Shown: positions 38,975 to 50,934 of the stretch, in pieces
Layout of the letters: every line of letters begins with the position of its first letter
Numbering within the stretch: position 1 is the stretch's first letter
DNA from: Epiperipatus broadwayi
Taxonomy: Eukaryota; Onychophora; Udeonychophora; Euonychophora; Peripatidae
Direction of reading: 5' to 3'
Length of the DNA stretch: 64,000 nucleotides
Assembly: GCA_028023455.1 (NCBI GenBank)
Contig: JAQFVV010012477.1
Location: 3,925,365-3,989,364, forward strand
The notes under the pieces: generated by a model
What the model was told of the DNA's origin: nothing
The model's input: the letters and a program-made list of their open reading frames with translations, nothing else
Database searches by the model: none
Made by a program: the position numbers and the translations under genes

Positions 38975-41060
38975 GGAGTTTGAAAATCTTTTGAACAACT
39001 GATAATTTGACAAGTAAGCTTAGGTTTTTTTTTCTTTTCCAGGTGTACCGATTATAAACAATCCAAATAACTAGCTATCAAATATCATTGTTAAATAGAA
39101 TGAAAACTATTTTAGTTGGACTATAAAAGTTTCAAATGAGAGTAGATTGCCTGACTAAAAGACAAAAACATGACTCGTAAGATGCGGTTTCATCATTGAT
39201 AAGATAAATAGCATATACTTATACTTAAGTTTATGATAGGCTTTAAATACTTAGATGCAAGTTAGCAATCATATAATGTTTTTGCATAGCTATTTCATTT
39301 GCATCCAAATAAAAAATTTAATATACATATAAAAAAAAAAAATAGTATTAGGCTAAATACTATCATATAATTTTCAGGATCCTGGATCAAGATATTTGAA
39401 AAAATAATAATGAATACAAAACAGACATTAAGGATTTATATAAAGTAATTAGAACTCAAAGTGTAACAAATAAGTGAAACATCTTTATATATTTTTATAT
39501 TCAGGAAGTGTATATGCAACACAATATTAGTTGGGGATTCTATGTGGAAACTATATATATATCATTAAAAAAAAATGCTTGTTTAGAGCTATTAGCACGC
39601 TCTTAATTTTATATATATCAGATTGTTCACCCAAAATGTGACAGAATAGTGGATAGGATTTTTATTTATATTCTTCTTTCCAAGATCAATTTGTGATAGA
39701 ATATATAAATTATTCACTACTTAAATAAATTTAAGATGATATATTTTCCCTCACCATTCACTATGGTTATTAATATCCTTACAATTATTTACAAATTTAT
39801 TTAGTAGAAAAATACATGATTAATATCCACATATAACTTCTGCCCAGGCTCCAGAAAGTAAAAGTATAAAATGATAATAATTCTAATAAACTTTTGATTA
39901 CAATATACTTCAAATGTACCTAATCAGTAATCTATAACAGCTGATGTTTATATATATATATATATGAGGTTCTATTAAAACAATATTAAATATTTTTCTT
40001 ATTAAAATTGTAAAAATATTTTTATAATATGAGCATTAAAAAATGCTCATATACAATAATACAATAAAATGTACAATATTTTAATAAATAATTTATCCAA
40101 CTAAAAAAAAATCCTATAACATACAATTAGCAAATATTGTTTTAACTGAAATATTAATATGATCCTTTTTAATAAAAATATATAATCTAAAGTAATAACC
40201 AATAAATTGCATAATGATGAATATTATTATTAGTTTTCTTTTATTCTGATATATATATATATGTAGATTAGATTTTGAACGTTTCCCTTTTTAAATAAAA
40301 TTTGTAGACTAATTATAATAATAAAACATTAATAATTATGCACTCCTTTTATTACATATTTCTATTATTTTATATTAATAGAACTATAAAAATAATTATT
40401 TATTATTTTATAAAACCACATAATGGAAAAAAACATGTAAACACATTAAATTTTCTTGTTCATTTAACATTCATAGTTAAAAAATATTTTCAAAAACAAT
40501 GTTCATCAAAATACCAAATCTTCATAGTGGTAAAAATGTATTCATAATAATTAAGTTCACCAAGATTATTTGGTAATTCTTTTGGTAACAATTTTTACTT
40601 TAATATTCAATTTAATGCACAGAACTAATGATTTAATAAAATCTTCACAATTATTTATCCTTTTCTAAATTATCATTTTATGATATTTATGATTCACTGT
40701 GCAATTACTATTTTTATTGTGAGAATATCTGTTTTATAAATAATTTTGCAAATAGATTATTTAAAAATTAAAAGTTGATGTACAATTTTTATCCATGAAA
40801 ATGAAGAAAAGATTCCTTGGAATATTCTTTAAAGTTTAGCAATGCATGTTGATGTTTTTAATATTCTGAAAATATATGTCAGTTTCATATATTAGAAAGA
40901 TTTTAAAATAAAACTTTTAAAATTTTGGCTAAAATTATTTTGTTATCCTTTTTTATATATAAAACAAAAAGGTTTAATAAGAAAAAACAATAGCAGCACA
41001 TTTTATTTAAATCACTAGTTTTTTAAAAATTTAAAGCTTGTTAAACCATGACATATTACT
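38975..41060. other. AT-rich non-genic stretch
   Basis: No gene is seen. It contains a small perfect hairpin ATATGAGCAT/ATGCTCATAT around 40037 and short AT runs near 39950 and 40250. Confidence 0.5.
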
Positions 41061-41063
41061 GAT

Positions 41064-41293
41064 TAATATTTCTGTAGTGAAATTTTCATTACACCACCAC
41101 TCTCTTACAAGATAGAGACTGGTTTCTATCCATTTTTAACACCTTGTGGAGGAGTGTAATCATAAAGATATAACTAAAGACATGTGAAACAAGATGTATG
41201 ATTTACCCATGCACAAGGTGTTAAATGTGGATAGAAACCAGTCAGCATCTTGCACAAGAGTGATGTAGTGAAAATTACCCTACAGAAATATTA
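41064..41293. mobile_element. Foldback element, ~230 bp
   Basis: The ends read TAATATTTCTGTAG on both strands. Pairing continues through the TGAAATTTTCA / TGAAAATTACC region, ACTGGTTTCTATCCA with TGGATAGAAACCAGT, and AACACCTTGTG with CACAAGGTGTT, with a loop of about 50 bp. A half copy lies at about 32655-32735, so this is a dispersed family. A flanking AT/TA is compatible with a TA target site, but I cannot prove it. Confidence 0.8.
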
Positions 41294-41648
41294 TTCATTA
41301 AGTGAATAATATCAGGTTTAATGGATGACTAATAAAACTTATTAATAACAAATTATAATTTAAAATTATTCTTATAGTAATTTTATAAATAACCAAATGT
41401 TTATAAAGCAATTATTCAAACTTAGATTCATATATGCATTATTTTTAAATTAATCTTACACACACAAATAAAGAGCATTTATATTATTATTTAGATCAAG
41501 ATTAAGAAATATGAGTGATAAGTTAGAAATCATAGTGTTAATATGGGGATAAATGTATTGTATGTGCATGCTTGATCTTATCTATTCTTGACAACAATTA
41601 TTTTTTAAATTATCTATATCATCACCTTATCAATTAATTACCTGCCAC

Positions 41649-41650
<2 letters not shown>

Positions 41651-41692
<42 letters not shown>
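41651..41692. repeat. (AT)n microsatellite
   Basis: About 21 AT units, left of the ~280-bp repeat cluster. Confidence 0.97.
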
Positions 41693-41696
<4 letters not shown>

Positions 41697-41779
41697 AATG
41701 TAAGTTGAGTTTCTGTTTGTGTATTAAATTTAATTGTCTAGTAATATGGAGTTGATTCATTTGATATATACACACATAT

Positions 41780-42238
41780 TAAGTATAGCTCAATGTACTT
41801 TTATATTATTCTCAAGTACTTTTACATTATTCTCACTATGGTGTACAAGATGCTCCTTCATGTATAACAATAATCCAAGAAGACATCCAAATACATTCTG
41901 AAACAAAATGTAACTACTCCACTTAAGGGATGAAAAAATTGTATACCAAGAGATGTACACAGCCACTTGGTCCATATTGCAACAATGCTCAAAATTATAG
42001 CATGAAAAAAGACTAATAAAAGAGAGAAACTAAGAGCTTTGTCAGTGTATAAAACTGATTGGATATGTGTATAGTAAAATGTAAACTCAAATTTGTAAAC
42101 CACATGTGCGACCTTTGTTTTTGATGCTCTCCTCAATTATAATTTTCAATTTGTTTATATTAACTTCAATTTATCTGCATGTAGTAAAATAGTTATAAAT
42201 GTAAACTTTTTCTTGTTATATGCAATAAAGTCATTTTG
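41780..42238. repeat. Left part of the AGCTCAATGT repeat cluster
   Basis: It begins AAGTATAGCTCAATGTAC, the same start as the units at 42366, 42646 and 43188. Inside, a short motif ATTATTCTCAAGTACTTTTA is repeated in tandem (about 41805-41835). Two overlapping minus-strand frames (41790-41975 and 41858-42136) cover it; they are hydrophobic, lack domain features and are probably not genes. Confidence 0.5.
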
Positions 42239-42251
42239 AAAGTATAGCTTA

Positions 42252-42360
42252 GTCAAGCATTGTTAGCCGAGAGGTCATCGCAGCTACCTTGCAAGCAAGT
42301 AGTTAGTTGCAGACAGTTGTGGGTTCGCATTCTGGCCGATGCTATGACATATGGGGAAAA
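42252..42360 (+). mobile_element. tRNA-derived SINE with perfect 12-bp target duplication
   Basis: The sequence GTCAAGCATTG...GGGGAAAA contains an A-box-like TAGCCGAGAGG and a B box GGGTTCGCATTC. The acceptor-like ends GCATTG and CGATGC are nearly complementary. It is flanked by AAGTATAGCTTA at 42240-42251 and 42361-42372, an exact 12-bp direct repeat, which defines the insertion cleanly. The 5' head and the 3' GATGC-TATGACA tail match the minus-strand copy at 52.6 kb. SINEs of this kind are transcribed by RNA polymerase III from the A/B boxes and mobilised by LINE proteins; which LINE serves it here is unknown. Confidence 0.88.
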
Positions 42361-42365
42361 AAGTA

Positions 42366-42945
42366 TAGCTTAATATATATGTAAACAAAGAGAGTTAATC
42401 ACCTGCCCTCAGGCACTTAATGTTAAACAAAGACTCAAGAATAAAATGATTTCATCCATTCTTGGAGCCCTGATATGTATAAGCATACTTTTGCCAACAT
42501 TGTTAATAATTCAGAATGAAATTAATATATCAGCTAGATGGATAGGACACTTAATAGTTAATAAATTAATAATCAATTATACAAGACTGAAGACAAAATT
42601 TTTCTTTTAACATCTTCATTTTAATAATTAAATAAGTTTTAACACAGCTCAATGTGTATATGTAAACAAAAGGAGTAAATCACTCTTCCTCAGATCATAA
42701 ATTAAAAATCCTCTGAATGTTGAAAAAGACCAAGAATAGAATGATTCCATCTATTCTTGGAGCTCTGATGTTTATAAACATAATTTTGACAATATTATTG
42801 ATAATTTAAAGTAAAATTAATATATAAGCCACATAGAATGTGGCAATTAATATTTATTTAAATAATAATAAATTAAGCAAGACTGAAGACAAAATTTCTC
42901 TTTTATCATCTTGATTTTGATAATTAACTATGATTTAGTATGTAA
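42366..42945. repeat. Tandem repeat, two units of ~280 bp
   Basis: Unit 1 (about 42366-42640) and unit 2 (about 42646-42945) share ATATGTAAACAAA, the CATTCTTGGAGCCCTGAT / CTATTCTTGGAGCTCTGAT segment, AATTAATATAT and AAGACTGAAGACAAAATTT. A third, truncated start appears at 43188 (AGCTCAATGTATATATGTAA). The start sequence is also found at 41781. The SINE above sits at the left edge of unit 1. Confidence 0.75.
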
Positions 42946-42964
42946 ACATTAAATTAAATATCAC

Positions 42965-43155
42965 ATCATCATAATTTTCACCCTTTATCTATCCATTGCA
43001 TGTTGAAGGTTTCTCCAAGTTCAATCCATTTTTTTTCCAATCTCTAGTTTCTCTTCTCCAAATCACACCATTTTCTTATTTCATCCATCTATCTTACACA
43101 TGGTCTCTTTCTAGATCTTTTACCATTTCTTGGAATGCAGTTTAAGATTTCAACT
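42965..43155 (-). pseudogene. LINE 3'-end fragment on the minus strand
   Basis: It matches the 3' portions of the copies at 37.1 and 59.7 kb: on the minus strand it encodes RWAVEILNCIPRNG, the usual KRPCVRWMDEIR-like stretch and RREARDWKK, then ends in a CATTATGATGATGTGATA tail. Only about 190 bp are left, and no ORF is open. It separates unit 2 of the ~280-bp tandem repeat from the truncated third unit, consistent with insertion into the array. Confidence 0.8.
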
Positions 43156-43165
43156 GCCCATCTAT

Positions 43166-43187
43166 ATTATATATATATATATATATA
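43166..43187. repeat. (AT)n microsatellite
   Basis: A short AT run that lies directly at the junction between the LINE fragment and the third AGCTCAATGT unit. Confidence 0.9.
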
Positions 43188-43212
43188 CAGCTCAATGTAT
43201 ATATGTAAATAA

Positions 43213-43350
43213 AAGGAGTTTCATTATTTGGAATGTAAGGTTCTTGATCAATTCCAATTCTCTCATTTGTGGTACTCAAACTTCTTATAAAATCCTAAGC
43301 AATAAAACCTTTAAATTATTTATTTATTACTCAAAGTATGATCTTAATGA
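43213..43350 (+). repeat. Partial copy of the 60.8-kb dispersed repeat
   Basis: TTCTTGATCAATTCCAATTC, then TGGTACTCAAACTTCTTATAAA, matches 60768-60830 (TTGGATCAATTCCAGTTCTC, TGGCACTCAAACTTTTTATA). The family is unknown. Confidence 0.6.
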
Positions 43351-43583
43351 AGAGAACTGATGAACTTGATATATTTACCTAATGACAATCACATTGACAA
43401 TAAAATAATATTAACTGGCACAAATTAGCTTTATTTACTTTGAGGACAGAAATGCTACTAATATCTTTTGGCATCACTTAACTGATTTGGTTATTCTTAG
43501 TACTCCTTAAGTATTTATTCTATTTTAATGTTACACATTTACAAATATTTTGAATTCTTTTCTGTATATTAAATGACCCCCAG

Positions 43584-43585
<2 letters not shown>

Positions 43586-43621
<36 letters not shown>

Positions 43622-43629
43622 CTAATATT

Positions 43630-43668
<39 letters not shown>
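43586..43668. repeat. Two (AT)n tracts around GCTAATATTTAA
   Basis: Two runs of about 17-18 AT units, separated by a 14-bp non-repetitive spacer. Confidence 0.95.
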
Positions 43669-43669
<1 letters not shown>

Positions 43670-44017
43670 CTTTAGTTGAGAGTTGAATAAATAATAGATT
43701 TAGGAAATGTTCTCCAATTTTAAAATAATAATTTAATAAAATAACTAATTATGAAAATTACAAAGAAATTTAAAGCATATACAAAATCACATTTCATTGC
43801 CATAAAAATGACTTAAGTCATTCTTATTTGGGGTTATATTTCCGAAAACACAAATTATTATTGTATAGTATGCCTATATGCATGTATTTTTAACTGGATT
43901 TAATACTTTGTTTAATCCCCTCTTAACTTTGAGATATCCGCACTTATTGTAAAAAATCATTTGTTAGTTATATTTAAATAAATAATACAAAAACTGTATC
44001 AGATAATGAAAATTATT

Positions 44018-44215
44018 TTACACGAATAAAGCGTGATAAACAGAACAGCCAAAATTAAAAAAAACAACAATTATAAATAACAATTTGTCAAGCGCTTTGG
44101 GTACTGTATGCCATGATTCTGGTATACAGTACTGAAAGCGCTTGGCAAATTGTTGTTTATAATTAATGTTTTTTTGAATTTTGGCTACTCTATTTATCAT
44201 GCTTTATTCGTGTAA
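44018..44215. mobile_element. Foldback element with TTACACGAATAAAGC ends
   Basis: The ends read CACGAATAAAGCGTGATAAA and (minus strand) CACGAATAAAGCATGATAAA, each preceded by TA. Pairing continues through CCAAAATT, the ATTATAAAxAACAATTTG segment and AAGCGCTT to a loop near 44115. It is about 198 bp long with higher CpG than its flanks. The flanking TA fits Tc1/mariner-type targeting. The 60-codon minus-strand frame inside is an artefact of the palindrome. Confidence 0.82.
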
Positions 44216-47200
44216 GCAATTTGTGAAGTATCTTTTTAAAATAAAAATTTACATCATTCAGTATTTTTAAAATATATATAAATGGAAATAAAAATATAAA
44301 ATCTTACAAAAAAAAAAAAAAACTAATTATAAAAGTTTACATTTTATTTATTATCAATTAAATGTTAACTTACTGAAACATTTAGATAGCTAAAATATTT
44401 TAATGTCCTACGAATAACTATTTAACATTTTTTTACATTTACTAATCATGGTCTAATTTTGATAAGACCAAATTTGATAATGTTCAAAATAACTATCATG
44501 TTTACAATATCATTTAACCTAGTTTTGCCATATTATTACTCTTACTAGATTAAAGATTTCTTCTTTTAAGTTAATTTTCCATATCTATTTTTTCGTATTT
44601 ATAAATTTGCTGAATTTTATTTTTTATATGTTTAAAATTATTCATGACATCAAAATTTAAAAAAAAAAATTAATTAATTTGCTGACTCTCAGTTTCCAGG
44701 CTATCAACTCAGAGACATATTGTTTGACAGATAATAAACATATTATACAAAATTTTTAGACTTCTTTATTTTTTATTTCAACAACAATTATATTTCCAGA
44801 TAGAAAACAAAACTGAATTAAGCTTTTGTTTAGCACATTGTTTTATAGTTTATACCAGTAGTGAATAATTTTCTCATAGCTGCGATTGAAAAAAAAACAA
44901 TAACAATAATTTACAAATTTCAGTGTTCTTAGAAAACTTCTTTTTACTTGAAGTGTCTTTTGCTATTTTAGGGGAAATTATGTATAGATTTGAATCATGC
45001 AAATATTGGTGACTAGTGATTGTATTTTACGTTCAAACTGATTCAATTCTACTTGTAGCTAACCTGCAAAAAATGCATCTGCAATTGATACTAATTACAA
45101 TTGATTGGAATCAATGAGAACTGACTGGTGTTGATTTTAATCTCCTTTCATATTTACTAATCTCTTACAGAACAACTTGTGTTTAGCTAAAATCAAAATG
45201 CAAGCTACATATTGTTTGAAAAATATGCTGTTTGTTTCTGTATATGTTTATTTTTAGTCAGTTTTTGGGTTAATGATACCTTAATTAATAAATTGAATAT
45301 CAAAGAAAATAGTCATAATTAAGGTTTCAAATTTCCCAAATTATACGTACATAAATTAATTATTAAAATAAAAGTTCTTTACAAATAAACGAAAATTCAT
45401 TTGATAATACCCGATTTTGAATCTGTATATTAATTTCAATATTTAAATACATAAAGGTACATTTAATATATTCATAACTTTTGTAAATGATAAAGTTTTA
45501 CTTTGTTATTCATGTAGCTCACCATAAAAAATCCAATTCAATCTCCTTATTAATTTTATTCATTAATGCTTTGTGATCTTTACATCCTTTCCACGCAGCT
45601 TATTTATTGAAGACAATTTGATTCAAAGATTTCTCACATATGCATACAATTTTTAAAAAAATACTATATATATATATATCAGTATCAGATTTTATATTAT
45701 GAGTTATTATACAAAATCAGGAATAATATCCTTTCTTAATGCATAATTATTCCCACTTCAATTTCAAAGCCTTTTGTATATTAATTAAATATTCTATATT
45801 TTTCCTAATTACTAGCTCATATATTACTATTATAATATATAATATATTGAATAATATTAATTTATTTTATATTATTTAAAAAAAAAATAAAGATTATTTA
45901 TGTGGTAATGTTTGATGAAAAAGTCAATTGGATTAAATCTCCACTAGTAATATTTGTTTGTCACAACTGTTATTAGAAGCCTGAAAAACAATTGATATCT
46001 CCCCCCCCCCCTAGATAGCACTATGACTTCTATTTAAACACCATCATGATGTTTCATTTTGATATTAAAGTTAGAATTTAAATTTGGTGATAATTTAGCT
46101 AAAGTCTTCATGGTATATATATAAAATTTAATATTTTCATATAGTTGTATAATGAAAATAAAGTCCTATTTGGATTGTATATATATTATTTTGTTTTAAT
46201 TTCTGTTTTAATGAAATAACATTTATCCTTGTCAAGCTTAAGGTCTTAATGAAGAATTGTTATGTTTTAAGTAATAATTAGATATAAGCAAAACAAAATA
46301 AAACAAAAAATGCAAGATGAATTTTATGATATCTATACAAATCATTACATAAAACACAAGTATGTCCATGTATATCTCATGATATAGTTTTAGTCTCTTT
46401 ATTTGACAAATTGTGATGCTACATTTGAGATTCTTCCAAAAGAAAATTTCATTTTTGAAAGCTTCAATGCCTTGCATATTTGTATCTCTTTGCTGTATTT
46501 TATCTTCCCTATGAAAGCAGTCTATCTTTGAAATAATTTTTATACTGTAAATAACTATCCAGTGAAACCCATTATGATTTCACTACAAAATATTATAAGA
46601 AGGCTGTTAAGCTGGTTTTTCTTATTTTAATAGAGGCTCTATATCTTATTCCCATACAATAAATTGAACAAAGGAGACCTACATACAACTAATTTAACTG
46701 AAGTATTATGGCATAATACTAATGAAATATTCTATTTATATCCTGCTAAATTTGGCAACAGCATATTGCAGCCTATGCTGTATCCAATATTCAGATGTGG
46801 CTTTCTATTTAAACATTACTAAAATAATTATATTGATGGACATTCTCAAGTTGGTAACTATCCAGGCCAAAAGTTACTAAAGATTTTGCTTCCATCACTA
46901 GCTAATAAAACATATGAGGTTTTTAAATCATTAATTGCTAAATCAAAGTCTTTATAAGTTACACTTACAATATTAAGACAATTTTACAGATCATGCTTTG
47001 CACTGACAAGAATAACATAATAACTATCATCAAACCATAAAATCAAAAAGTTGAAACTTTAGAGTTTGCTTTCAATTAGTTCCTATTAAAAATTCCATTA
47101 CCAAACATTTTATCCTGTTTCATGAAGCCATTTAAGTAATTTCAAAGTTCATTATTATAAAAATGATGAATAATGTTATAGCTAATACACATTTTTGCTT

Positions 47201-48470
47201 GATGCTGATTTTCATTTCAAATGCTTCAGATTTTTTTCCAGAAGTTTCATACCTACTTTTCTTATATTGTTATATAGAAACCGTATAATCTGAAGACAAT
47301 TTCTGTTTAAAAATACAATAAAAATAATGAAAATCGTTTCAGCATCTCTCTGCAAACTCATTAAATTAGATAACTGATTGCTGTTGAGGTTTTTTTTAAA
47401 ATGTATTATTTTTCTGTGTTTTAGCCCTATAGCTAAGATTGCTGAATAACCATTTACTGACCAATAATTAAGTAATTAATTGGTCTGTCATTTGTAATTA
47501 AATAAAACTTTTTTTTTTTAGGTAGTTGATAATCTCAAAACATTTTTCCTGCTCTTTCTATAAATACAAAATTGTGATGTGTGGCATTTAGGCCAAAAAA
47601 ACCAAGAAAAAAATCTGATAAGTCAAAATGCATTATGCAAACCGTTAGTAGACTTTTTCTCAGGTTTGTAATCATACGGTTGCGATGTTTTAGAGTCTTA
47701 CTATTATCAGAAAAAAAGATAAAACTATCTTCTATACCTATGATAGTAGAATTCAAATCCAGATAAAAATTTAGAAATTTGATATTTCACTACAGTAAGG
47801 ACATATTCTGCAGTAGCAAAATAATAATAATAAATTATTAATCAAATAATAATTTGAACAGCCATAGTAGTCGAACAGCAGAATATTTGTTTAATTTTGC
47901 TAGATAAAATCAAGAAGCATTTGTTAGGAAGCTGATATTGTCAGTTTTGTGTGTGAGCGTGAACTATATCCTAACTGTCTGCCTGCAGACAGTTTTTATC
48001 ACAAGCTTGGGATTTTTCAATCTTGTAAAATTTGCTCACTTTACTGCTACAAACACTGCAAGTCTAAATGTCATCATGTGGTTTCTTTTCCCTTCTTAAA
48101 TGAAAAAATTCCGATTAAACAAAACAGATAAGGTTCCATTAAGAATAAAAAAGTTTATCGTTGAAGTTTAAAAAAAAGACTGGGAATGGATCATTACTTA
48201 GATACTGAGAACCTTTTTGTTTTAAATTTAAACGGTTGTTTAAACAAAAAACTGAAAACGAAAGGAGGTTAAATATTTTAAACAAAATATAACATTTTTT
48301 ATTTTTATATACATAAAAGTACACATATGTTTGCTTAAATTTATATATTCGTGTTAAAATGTCGGGAATAAAAAAAAAAACGTTTATAGGATGAGTTTTA
48401 TGAATTAGTAATGAATAGCACTGGAGTTTGTGTCTGAGCCAGGTAATCTAAATCTTAAAACGAGATTAAT
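44216..48470. other. AT-rich non-genic stretch
   Basis: No LINE, SINE or inverted repeat is recognised. It has a C11 homopolymer at 46001-46011. At 47535-47766, frames of 73 (minus) and 61 (plus) codons overlap each other. The plus frame starts MAFRPKKPRKKSDKSK; a polypyrimidine run ending TTAG lies upstream at 47508-47521, but the frame entered from that acceptor closes after 13 codons. No family is recognised for either. Confidence 0.4.
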
Positions 48471-48479
48471 GATTTATCG

Positions 48480-49560
48480 GTAATTTTTTCTTCTTCAGAT
48501 AGCTAGCCAACTGCCAGTCTAGCTACCCATGCAGAATTGGTCATTAAATGAATATTAACATTATTAAATAGGTTGTCAAATAGTAATATGATCTTCGAGT
48601 ACCAAAAGTGACAAAAATGAGTCAAGATTCATAAATTTTTAGCTCTCAAATCCACCACTCTACTATAGTGTTAAACCACACAGAACACTAAAAGGTTCCA
48701 TAGATATCAGCTAAAAGTAGAACCTGTAGCAATAGGGTAAGCATGTGGTCAAGTACCTAGGGTGCAGATTGATTAGATAAGGTGAGCTCAGTACTATGGA
48801 TTACTTTGTTGGAATTTGTATTAAGGTCAGGTAAACCTGGATTTTTTTCCAGATTGTTTGAATGGTTTCAGGTAGCATTGTTGAAGACAGACATCTTATC
48901 AATGGGTATTTAAGATAAGACCATTCAGTATGTGTGATATCTAACCATCTATTGCATTTAGTAATGAGTAAGAGAAGAACAGGAAATATCTAGCTTGTCT
49001 AGAGATCAAAAATGTCATTATAGTTTTGGCAAAAGAATAATGTCCCTAGATTGATATAGGTCAAACAGATAAGTTCAGAAGTGGTCATCCACCTATGGTA
49101 GCTGAATTCATGATTGCCTTTACCTTAGATTTCTTCTTCATGATATCAAACAAAAGATTATCCTAAAAGTTTAATTTAGCTAAAAAAGAAACAAGCCAGA
49201 GGGGAAACTTTCAGATGTCAACATAAATGAGCATCAAAGCTGACTGACTATTATGGTAAACTCTTTATTGAGACTTTAGTAGTGGATTATATGTCATTTT
49301 ATAGGTATTAGCTAAATCAATATCACTAGCAGATATAGATTCAATGCTAATCTGTGCCTAAACAAAATTATGATCTGTTTCTGATTGTAAGCCATAACTA
49401 CTCTGATTTTTTTTTTTCAAATTAAGAGTTGCCTTGGAAATCAATATCAGTTGACATTTTGTCAAATTTTTGTTAAGAATCCAATTTGTGATGACGTTTA
49501 TTGTCATTATCAATGATAGTGGAGGCAAGTGTTCTCCAATGTAAAATCATTAGATAAAGA
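48480..49560. other. TG/CA-rich unidentified segment, likely decayed repeat
   Basis: Less AT-rich than the flanks, CpG-poor and rich in TG/CA, the mark of an old methylated mobile element. A segment at about 48640-48690 is shared (inverted) with 23155-23215. I scanned both strands for pol, gag or transposase motifs and recognised none. Confidence 0.35.
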
Positions 49561-49719
49561 AGAGGACTGAATTAAGTTTTAATTATTAAATATAACTATA
49601 GTTTTTATACATTTCCATTTAATATAGACAGTTCTTTATACTTTTAAATTTAATATATTTATGTTTTTTATACATTAAATGTAAAACTGTAAAATATCTG
49701 AACATATAGTTATTCCACC

Positions 49720-49813
49720 TTTATTGTTAAAAAGAGATTGCTTTGACAACAGTTTGAAATTGTTGATTGTTATTGATATTGGGATTGTCTAAGTGTTGAC
49801 TGGTTTTTAATGA
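49720..49813 (+). repeat. Half-copy of the 59-kb foldback family
   Basis: TTGACAACAGTTTGAAATTG, then TTGATTGTTATTGATATTGG and ACTGGTTTTTAATGA, is nearly identical to the right arm of the palindrome at 59040-59215. The left arm is absent. Confidence 0.85.
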
Positions 49814-49925
49814 TAAAATAATATGAAAAAAAAAAGCATTTTGAAGAAGGAAACACTATAAACGATCATATAGAACAATACAAAATAATAAAGATATTTT
49901 TAATTAAATAATTATATTAATTAAC

Positions 49926-50930
49926 AATAGCTCAAACAAGCTCTTAATTAATAAGTGCAGGGTGGTATGAGAAACTATTTAAAATCTCTATCCAGAACAC
50001 TCTCATCTCCAGACCAACTGGTTTCGAGCTTATGGCTCACATCAGTGGAGAGCTAGAATATTCAGATACTAGATATAAAATATCAACTCAAAACCCAGCA
50101 CTTATTTCATACATATATTTAAGTAAAAACTCTGAAATCTTTGGACATGAAAATGTCTTAAATCCAGCTATCTAACTTAAATAGCTACATGGGACTGAAT
50201 TAAATTCAGATATATCATATTTTAATAGCCTCAGCATGGCTAAAACTTTAAAGGTAAAGTTATAATAATAATAATAATAATAAAACAAGTCATATATAAC
50301 GTGGTTACTTTTATAAGCACAAAAATGCAATACAGACAGCATGCCAATAGCTCAAACAAGCTATTAATTAATAATAAGTGTGGTATGAGAAAATATTTAA
50401 AATCTCTAACCAGAACACTTTCATCTCCAGACCAACTGGTTTCTAGCTTACGGCTCATGTCAGTGGAGAGCTAGAATATTCGGATATTTTAAATGTTCAA
50501 AGATTTTAAATATTTTCTCATACTGCACTTATTAATTAAGAGCTTGTCTGAGCTATTGGTATGCTCTCTGTATAGCATTTTTCTAAGTTGGATTTAAAGA
50601 CATTTTCATGGCCGAAAATTTCAGAGTTTCTACTTAAATATATGTATGAAATAAGTGCTGGGTTTTGAGTTGATATTTTAGATCTAGTCTCCAAATATTC
50701 TAGCTTTCCACTGACATGAGCCAAAAGTTCGAAACCAGTTGGTCTGGAGATGAGAATGTTCTGTATAGAGATTTTAAATATTTTCTCATACCGCGCTTAT
50801 TAATTAAGAGCTTGTTTGAGCTATGGTACGCTCTCTGTATTGCATTTTTGTAAGTACAAGCTTATAAAAGTAACATCACGTTATATATGACTTACTTTTT
50901 TTATTATTATAATTTACAATATTTACTAAA
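49926..50930. repeat. Satellite-like unit in direct and inverted copies
   Basis: A unit beginning TAGCTCAAACAAGCTCTTAA and containing GGTATGAGAAAATATTTAAA, CTCCAGACCAACTGGTTTCG and CATACATATATTTAAGTA occurs on the plus strand at 49926-50175 and, truncated, at 50343-50490. It occurs on the minus strand from about 50822 down to 50560 and again, truncated, from 50560 to 50495, a period of about 262 bp. The outer arms (50262-50490 and 50700-50925) form a long inverted repeat including AAGTCATATATAACGTG and a (TAA)n/(TTA)n edge. The 62- and 72-codon frames here are repeat artefacts. Confidence 0.8.
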
Positions 50931-50934
50931 TTAT

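Noticed and set aside
41790-42136. Two overlapping minus-strand frames of 61 and 92 codons
   Set aside because: Hydrophobic, no domain, and located on a repeat unit start; I compared them with mariner and Tc1 transposase ends and found no convincing motif.
47535-47766. Possible exon with KKPRKKSDKSK on the plus strand
   Set aside because: The acceptor-like site upstream leads into a frame that closes after 13 codons, and opposing frames overlap; no family recognised.
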